The notes below the pieces were generated by a model, which searched no databases, was not told where the DNA came from, and saw nothing but the letters and a program-made list of their open reading frames with translations. A program made the translations under genes and the position numbers. A stretch of 64,000 nt of DNA from Vulcanimicrobiota bacterium (GTDB taxonomy: Bacteria; Vulcanimicrobiota; Vulcanimicrobiia; Vulcanimicrobiales; Vulcanimicrobiaceae). Shown here one piece after another: positions 59,930 through 64,000 of the stretch (positions are counted from its first letter, which is position 1; each line of letters opens with the position of its first letter). The DNA is taken from the NCBI GenBank assembly GCA_003140855.1, contig PLLF01000070.1, positions 1 through 64,000 on the forward strand, in the 5' to 3' direction.

Positions 59930-61213
59930 ATGCCCATGACTTTGACGGAAAAGATCCTCGCGCGGCACGCCGCGCTCGACGCGGTCGAACCCGGACAGAT
60001 CATCAACGCGAAAGTCGATCTCGTGCTCGCCAACGAGCTCTCCGCGGCGGTCGCGATAGGCGTCATGCGCCAAATGAAAGGCGCGGATCGCGTTTTCGAC
60101 CGTGAAAAAATCGCGCTGGTGGAAGATCATTTCGTTCCGGCCAAAGACGCTCAGTCCGCCAAGATCGCGAAGTTGATGAAAGATTTTGCGATCGAGCAGA
60201 ACATCAAACATTTTTTCGACGTGGGCCGGGGCGGCATCGAACACGTCGTTCTTCCGGAAGAAGGGCTGGTTGCGCCGGGCGAGCTGATCGTCGGCGGCGA
60301 CTCGCACACGTGCACGTATGGCGCGTTCGGCGCGTTCGCGACCGGCATGGGGTCTACGGACATTGCGGCGGCTTTCGTACTCGGGGAAGTGTGGCTCAAG
60401 ATTCCGGCCAGCATCAAACTGATCTACAGCGGCAAGCCCGGCGAGATGGTGTTTGCCAAAGATATCATGCTCAAGACCGTCGGCACGCTCGGCATCGACG
60501 GCGCTACCTATCGCGCGATCGAATATCACGGCACCACGGTGGACGAGCTCTCGATTACCGGCCGCATCACGATGGCGAACATGGCGATCGAAGCCGGCGC
60601 GAAGAACGGCATCTTTCACGCCGACGCCAAGACGATTGCGTACGTCACGGAACGCACGGACCGCGATTTCATCGTCGAAAAAGCCGATCCCGACGCGCGC
60701 TACGAACGGAAGATAGAAATCGATATCGGGTCGCTGGAGCCGCAAGTCGCCTGCCCGCACACGCCCGACAACGTGCACTCGATCTCCGAAGTAACGCGCG
60801 ATGAGATTCTAGTGGACCAAGTCTTCATCGGTTCGTGCACCAACGGGTACATCGAAGATTTGCGCATCGTCGCCAAAATTCTCGACGGCAAGAAAATCGA
60901 TTCACGCCTGCGCGTCATTGTAAACCCGGGTTCGCAAAAAGTCTGGATGCAAGCCGCGGAAGAGGGAGTGCTCGGAAAACTGGCCGCCGCCGGATGCGTC
61001 GTGAATACGCCGGGCTGCGGCGCGTGTTTCGGCGGACACATGGGAACGCTGGGCGACGGCGAGCGATGCATCTCCACCACGAACCGCAATTACGTCGGCC
61101 GCATGGGTTCACCGAAGGCCGAAGTGTATCTGGCTTCGCCGGCGACGTGCGCCGTCTCGGCGCTGACCGGGCGGATCACCGATCCGCGCGTTGAAGCTGC
61201 GGTGACCGCCTAA
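59930..61213 (+). CDS. leuC: 3-isopropylmalate dehydratase/homoaconitase-family large subunit
   Basis: 427 residues, ATG at 59930 after AGGAGA. It is the compact prokaryotic LeuC type 2/HacA form. GGDSHTCTYGAFGAFATGMGSTD and the iron-sulfur cysteines in FIGSCTNGYIEDLRIVAKIL and NTPGCGACFGGHMGTL are present. It works with the LeuD subunit, which overlaps (TAATG). Isomerisation of isopropylmalate in leucine synthesis is most likely; homocitrate or methylcitrate-type substrates cannot be excluded by sequence alone. Confidence 0.93.
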   Translation: MPMTLTEKILARHAALDAVEPGQIINAKVDLVLANELSAAVAIGVMRQMKGADRVFDREKIALVEDHFVPAKDAQSAKIAKLMKDFAIEQNIKHFFDVGRGGIEHVVLPEEGLVAPGELIVGGDSHTCTYGAFGAFATGMGSTDIAAAFVLGEVWLKIPASIKLIYSGKPGEMVFAKDIMLKTVGTLGIDGATYRAIEYHGTTVDELSITGRITMANMAIEAGAKNGIFHADAKTIAYVTERTDRDFIVEKADPDARYERKIEIDIGSLEPQVACPHTPDNVHSISEVTRDEILVDQVFIGSCTNGYIEDLRIVAKILDGKKIDSRLRVIVNPGSQKVWMQAAEEGVLGKLAAAGCVVNTPGCGACFGGHMGTLGDGERCISTTNRNYVGRMGSPKAEVYLASPATCAVSALTGRITDPRVEAAVTA

Positions 61214-61719
61214 TGCAAGCTTCCCTGCGCGGCCACGCTCACAAATACGGCAAGAACGTCGACACGGACGTGATCATCCCGGGAAAGTATTGCAACATCA
61301 TCGATATTGCCGAGCTCGGTAAACACGCGATGGAAGGGTTAGATCCCGAGTATACATCCAGGATGAAACCCGGCGACGTGATCGTCGCCGATTCGAATTT
61401 CGGGTGCGGTTCGAGCCGCGAGGTCGCGCCGATCGCGATCAAGGGCTCCGGTACGTCGGCCGTGATCGCCAAGAGTTTTGCGCGGATATTCTACCGCAAC
61501 GCGCTCAACATCGGGTTGCCGATCTTCGAATCGCCCGAAGCGGTCGATGCCGTTGAAAGCGGCGACGAGCTGGAAATAGAACCCGCGGGCGGCGTGATCC
61601 GGAATCTTACGAAGAACGAAACCTACACTGCGGCGGCTTTTCCGCCCTTTATGCAGTCGCTCATCGACGCGGGCGGTTTGCAGCCGTACGTCGAGCGACG
61701 CTTAGCCGAAAAAGCTTAG
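61213..61719 (+). CDS. leuD: 3-isopropylmalate dehydratase/homoaconitase-family small subunit
   Basis: 168 residues. The swivelling domain has HKYGKNVDTDVIIPGKYCNIIDIAELGKHAMEGLDPEY. The active-site loop is DSNFGCGSSREVAPIAIKGSGTSAVIAKSFARIFYRNALNIGLPIFE. The substrate loop (YCN following GK) differs from the typical leuD YLRT form, so another 2-hydroxyacid substrate is possible. It forms the heterodimer with the overlapping leuC; its stop overlaps the convergent secreted gene. Confidence 0.93.
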   Translation: MQASLRGHAHKYGKNVDTDVIIPGKYCNIIDIAELGKHAMEGLDPEYTSRMKPGDVIVADSNFGCGSSREVAPIAIKGSGTSAVIAKSFARIFYRNALNIGLPIFESPEAVDAVESGDELEIEPAGGVIRNLTKNETYTAAAFPPFMQSLIDAGGLQPYVERRLAEKA

Positions 61720-62219
61720 GGTACGCCCATCCCGCCGGCTCCCGGCGAAAGATTATCCAGCCAGTTGTATTTCGGGCGGTAAGCGGCGGTGAATGGGACG
61801 CTGTCGTTGCTCAACGCCAACATGCCGATCATGTCCGTAAACGAATCGTGCGCTCCGACGAAGGTGAGCGTTCCGCCGTTAGGCAGTGAAACGACCACGC
61901 GCACGTTCTTTCCATCGACAGAACCGAACAGCGGGTACTTCTTGCCGTCCTGATCCAGATACTCGCCGGTCAGCACGTTGTCTTTTTGGGTGATCTTGAA
62001 GTGCGTGTATGTTACGCCGGTGAGGCGCTGAATTTGGATTTCCCAAACGCCTGAGATGCCGACCCGCTGGACGTAGCTGTCTTTCGGTGGAGCGGGCGTG
62101 GCTTTCGTGGGGATCTTGACGCTCGCCGAAGCGGCCGGTGCCGGATGCGTGGCAGCGGGCCGCGGCGTGGGGGTTGCGGCGCTCGCAGCCAGCGTGACGA
62201 TCAATAGAAGAGGGTTCAC
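61716..62219 (-). CDS. Secreted protein of unknown function
   Basis: 167 residues from the GTG at 62219, with AAGGAGT upstream. Short signal peptide (MNPLLLIVTLAASAATP) and a proline-, threonine- and alanine-rich spacer, then a small strand-rich domain (GVWEIQIQRLTGVTYTHFKITQKDNVLTGEYLDQDGKKYPLFGSVDGKNVRVVV). The W-E-I-Q-I ... L-T-G-E-Y pattern resembles small lipocalin-like or DUF-type beta-barrels. It is convergent with leuD, divergent from rpmE. Confidence 0.75.
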   Translation of the reverse strand: MNPLLLIVTLAASAATPTPRPAATHPAPAASASVKIPTKATPAPPKDSYVQRVGISGVWEIQIQRLTGVTYTHFKITQKDNVLTGEYLDQDGKKYPLFGSVDGKNVRVVVSLPNGGTLTFVGAHDSFTDMIGMLALSNDSVPFTAAYRPKYNWLDNLSPGAGGMGVP

Positions 62220-62324
62220 GGATGTCGGTACTCCTTCTGCTCCTTAACTACGCCCAGTGCCATTACGTTTCCGGGTAGAGGCCCGCTTGCTGGCCCCGCG
62301 GGGGAGGGCCCCCCTTGTCCCGGC

Positions 62325-62333
62325 TGATATAAT
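62325..62333 (+). promoter_or_regulatory. Extended -10 promoter of rpmE-prfA
   Basis: TGATATAAT gives a perfect TATAAT (62328-62333) with the extended TG. No -35 box is visible. The start point, about 62340, lies three bases before the rpmE GTG, so the transcript would be nearly leaderless. Confidence 0.6.
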
Positions 62334-62342
62334 GTTCTGGCT

Positions 62343-62615
62343 GTGAAAGAGAAGATTCATCCCAAATGGTATCCCGAGGCCCGCGTGCACTGCGCGTGCG
62401 GCAGCACCTTTACGACCGGATCGACGATTCCGGAGATCGCGGTTGAAATCTGCTCGGCCTGCCATCCGCTCTTCACCGGCCAGCAAAAATTCGTAGATAC
62501 CGCTGGCCGCGTTGACAAATTCCGTCAGCGCGAGCAGATCGCCAAGCGCAAGCAGGAAGAGGCCGCTGCGCGCAAAGCCAAGCGCGAGGCCGAAAAAGCC
62601 GCAGCCGAAGTTTAA
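62343..62615 (+). CDS. rpmE: 50S ribosomal protein L31 (zinc-type)
   Basis: 90 residues from a [26 protein letters not shown] and [30 protein letters not shown] contain the paired cysteines (HCAC and CSAC) of the zinc-binding C+ form. It has a lysine- and alanine-rich C-terminal tail ([17 protein letters not shown]) longer than usual. It is a large-subunit central-protuberance protein. It is immediately followed by prfA. Confidence 0.93.
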   Translation: MKEKIHPKWYPEARVHCACGSTFTTGSTIPEIAVEICSACHPLFTGQQKFVDTAGRVDKFRQREQIAKRKQEEAAARKAKREAEKAAAEV

Positions 62616-63701
62616 CTGAACCTCACAGATCGACTCGACGCGATAGCCAAGCGCTTCGACGAGATCGAAGGTGAGCTCGCGCACCCTTCTGAGACATTCG
62701 ATCAAGCGCGCTATACTGCGCTGGTAAAAGAACGCTCCGCCCTCGAAGAGACCGTCGAGGCTTATCGCGCGTATCGTAAGGTTGCCGAAGAGATCGCGGC
62801 CAACGACGAGTTGCTTAAGGATCGAAGTGACCCGGAGCTCGCGCAACTGGCCGAAGAAGAAGTCAAAGGGCTGCGCGAAAAAGGCAAAGAGCTCGAGGAC
62901 CGCCTGCAGCTCCTGCTCATCCCGAAAGATCCCGACGACGGAAAGGACGTGTTCATCGAAATTCGCGCCGGCGCGGGCGGCGACGAGGCGGCGATATTCG
63001 CGGGCGATCTCGCGCGCATGTACATGCGTTACGCGGAATCCCAAGGCATGCGCGTCGAATTTGTTTCGCAAAGCGAGAGCGACGCAGGCGGCTACAAAGA
63101 GATCGTTTTCGCCGTAAAAGGGCACTCTCCGTACCGGCACTTTAAACACGAATCGGGCGTTCACCGCGTGCAGCGCGTGCCCGTAACCGAAGCGCAAGGC
63201 CGCGTTCACACCAGCACGGCTACGGTCGCGGTGCTTCCTCAAGTGGACGACGATTTTCAGGTCGAGATAAAATCCTCCGATCTGCAGATCGATACGTACA
63301 AATCCAGTGGGGCCGGCGGCCAGTACGTCAACAAGACGGAATCGGCGATCCGCATAACGCACGTGCCGACCGGATTGATAGTGGCGTCGCAGCAAGAGCG
63401 CTCGCAGATTCAAAACCGCGAAAAAGCGATGGCGATGCTGCGCGCGATGCTGTACGATCGAAAGCGGCGCGAAGCCGAAGAAGCGGTCGGCTCGATGCGG
63501 CGTAGCCAAGTCGGCACGGGCGACCGTTCGGAGAAAATTCGCACGTACAACTATCCGCAAGATCGCATTACCGATCACCGGATCAACCAAAGCTTCGGCA
63601 ACCTGCGCGGCGTGATGGACGGCGCTATGGGACATATCGTGGACGAGCTGCTCAAGGACGAACGCACGCGGCTGCTCGCCGGGGAAGCGACGGTTGCCTG
63701 A
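62616..63701 (+). CDS. prfA: Peptide chain release factor 1; CTG start
   Basis: 361 residues if started from the CTG at 62616, the first codon after the rpmE stop (TAACTG). The N-terminal helices (DRLDAIAKRFDEIEGELAHP, TALVKERSALEETVEAYRAYRKVAEEI) match RF1 and are lost if the first TTG (62811) is used. The frame has no ATG, GTG or TTG before it. The catalytic GGQ is in YKSSGAGGQYVNKTESAIRITH, preceded by ESGVHRVQRVPVTEAQGRVHTSTATVAVLP. It reads UAA and UAG stops. Confidence 0.93.
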   Translation: MNLTDRLDAIAKRFDEIEGELAHPSETFDQARYTALVKERSALEETVEAYRAYRKVAEEIAANDELLKDRSDPELAQLAEEEVKGLREKGKELEDRLQLLLIPKDPDDGKDVFIEIRAGAGGDEAAIFAGDLARMYMRYAESQGMRVEFVSQSESDAGGYKEIVFAVKGHSPYRHFKHESGVHRVQRVPVTEAQGRVHTSTATVAVLPQVDDDFQVEIKSSDLQIDTYKSSGAGGQYVNKTESAIRITHVPTGLIVASQQERSQIQNREKAMAMLRAMLYDRKRREAEEAVGSMRRSQVGTGDRSEKIRTYNYPQDRITDHRINQSFGNLRGVMDGAMGHIVDELLKDERTRLLAGEATVA

Positions 63702-64000
63702 CGATCGCGGGGGTGAGCCGGCAGCCTACATCACCGGTTATGCGGGCTTTTATAGACGGGAATTTAAGGTCGACGAACGCGTGCTGATCCCGCGCCCCGA
63801 GACGGAACATCTGATAGAAGATGCGCTGGAGTTCTTAGGCGCTAGAGGACCTGCGCGCGTGCTGGATGTGGGCACGGGCAGCGGCGCGATCGCGTGCACG
63901 ATCGCGTGCGAGATACGCGATGCGGTCATTGAGGCGACGGACATCAGCGCAGACGCGTTGTCGGTCGCGCGGGAAAACGCGGCTCGGCTCGGAGTCGCGG
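63694..64000 (+). CDS. prmC: Release-factor glutamine methyltransferase PrmC, partial at window edge
   Basis: 102 residues are visible from the TTG at 63694, which overlaps prfA; the 3' end is beyond the window. GEPAAYITGYAGFYRREFKVDERVLIPRPETEHLIEDALE is the standard PrmC entry to the catalytic domain, followed by the SAM loop VLDVGTGSGAIACTIA and the start of the NPPY-containing part (not yet visible). The family methylates the glutamine of the GGQ motif in RF1. The ~70-residue N-terminal helical domain that binds release factors is absent: the frame upstream is closed at 63613. Confidence 0.9.
   Translation, partial: MPDDRGGEPAAYITGYAGFYRREFKVDERVLIPRPETEHLIEDALEFLGARGPARVLDVGTGSGAIACTIACEIRDAVIEATDISADALSVARENAARLGVA

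Noticed and set aside
58559-60778. 739-residue minus-strand frame extending metY across leuC
   Set aside because: MetY homology starts at 59866; the extra 300 residues are antisense to leuC and look like a shadow.
62244-63635. 463-residue minus-strand ORF opposite prfA
   Set aside because: It lies entirely antisense to rpmE and prfA, both of which have strong homology, and has phenylalanine/arginine-rich shadow composition.

Overview
The window is 64 kb of GC-rich, densely packed bacterial chromosome. No intergenic gap exceeds 300 bases, and I saw no rRNA, tRNA, CRISPR array, insertion sequence or phage gene. Neighbouring genes very often overlap by 1-4 bases (ATGA, GTGA, TTGA, TAATG, TGATG), and TTG and GTG starts are common. 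At least three genes (anti-sigma factor, amj, prfA) seem to need a CTG start to recover conserved N-termini. Signal peptides, lipoproteins, a LolA-like protein, RseP, Amj and an archaeal-type ProS suggest an uncultured, diderm-like lineage. Eremiobacterota (WPS-2) is a low-confidence guess from memory only.

Layout. 1-6.9 kb: secreted unknowns, an enoyl-CoA hydratase, phoU, a class V aminotransferase, an oil-body-associated-like (DUF1264) protein and an ATP-grasp-like enzyme. 6.9-15 kb: molybdopterin genes (moaD, moaE, moeB-rhodanese, moaA) mixed with a HAD phosphatase, hydrolase, PhzF, aldo/keto reductase and queG. 15-18.4 kb: a stress-type unit of ECF sigma factor, zinc-finger anti-sigma factor fused to a TonB C-terminal domain, cytochrome c and photolyase. 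18.3-22.5 kb: B-box membrane protein, ABC exporter, GT39-type glycosyltransferase and a small csrA. 22.5-36.4 kb: core run rpsB-tsf-pyrH-frr-(64-aa ORF)-uppS-cdsA-dxr-rseP-ispG and, after a minus-strand permease/cobalamin adenosyltransferase pair and a GH79-like protein, proS. 36.4-44.7 kb: M16 protease, Amj flippase, TPR lipoprotein and four membrane proteins of glycosyltransferase-C or GtrA type. 44.8-50.8 kb: glpX, an Lpd-like flavoprotein, a nitrilase-type amidase, nadE, a Met8-like protein and cinA in one coupled operon. 50.8-53.5 kb: subtilisin-like lipoprotein, then a BlaI repressor with a palindromic operator and a shortened BlaR1-like membrane protein. 59.9-53.5 kb (minus): metY, CoA-binding protein, LuxE-like, LuxC-like, class III aminotransferase and Gfo/Idh oxidoreductase, all overlapping. 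59.9-64 kb: leuC, leuD, a secreted unknown, rpmE, prfA and the start of prmC.

The genes likely to work together are: the MEP pathway to undecaprenyl and phospholipid precursors (dxr, ispG, uppS, cdsA) beside translation factors; molybdopterin synthesis; NAD amidation by a split synthetase; and, most unusual, a LuxE/LuxC acid-to-aldehyde reductase coupled to an aminotransferase without luciferase genes.
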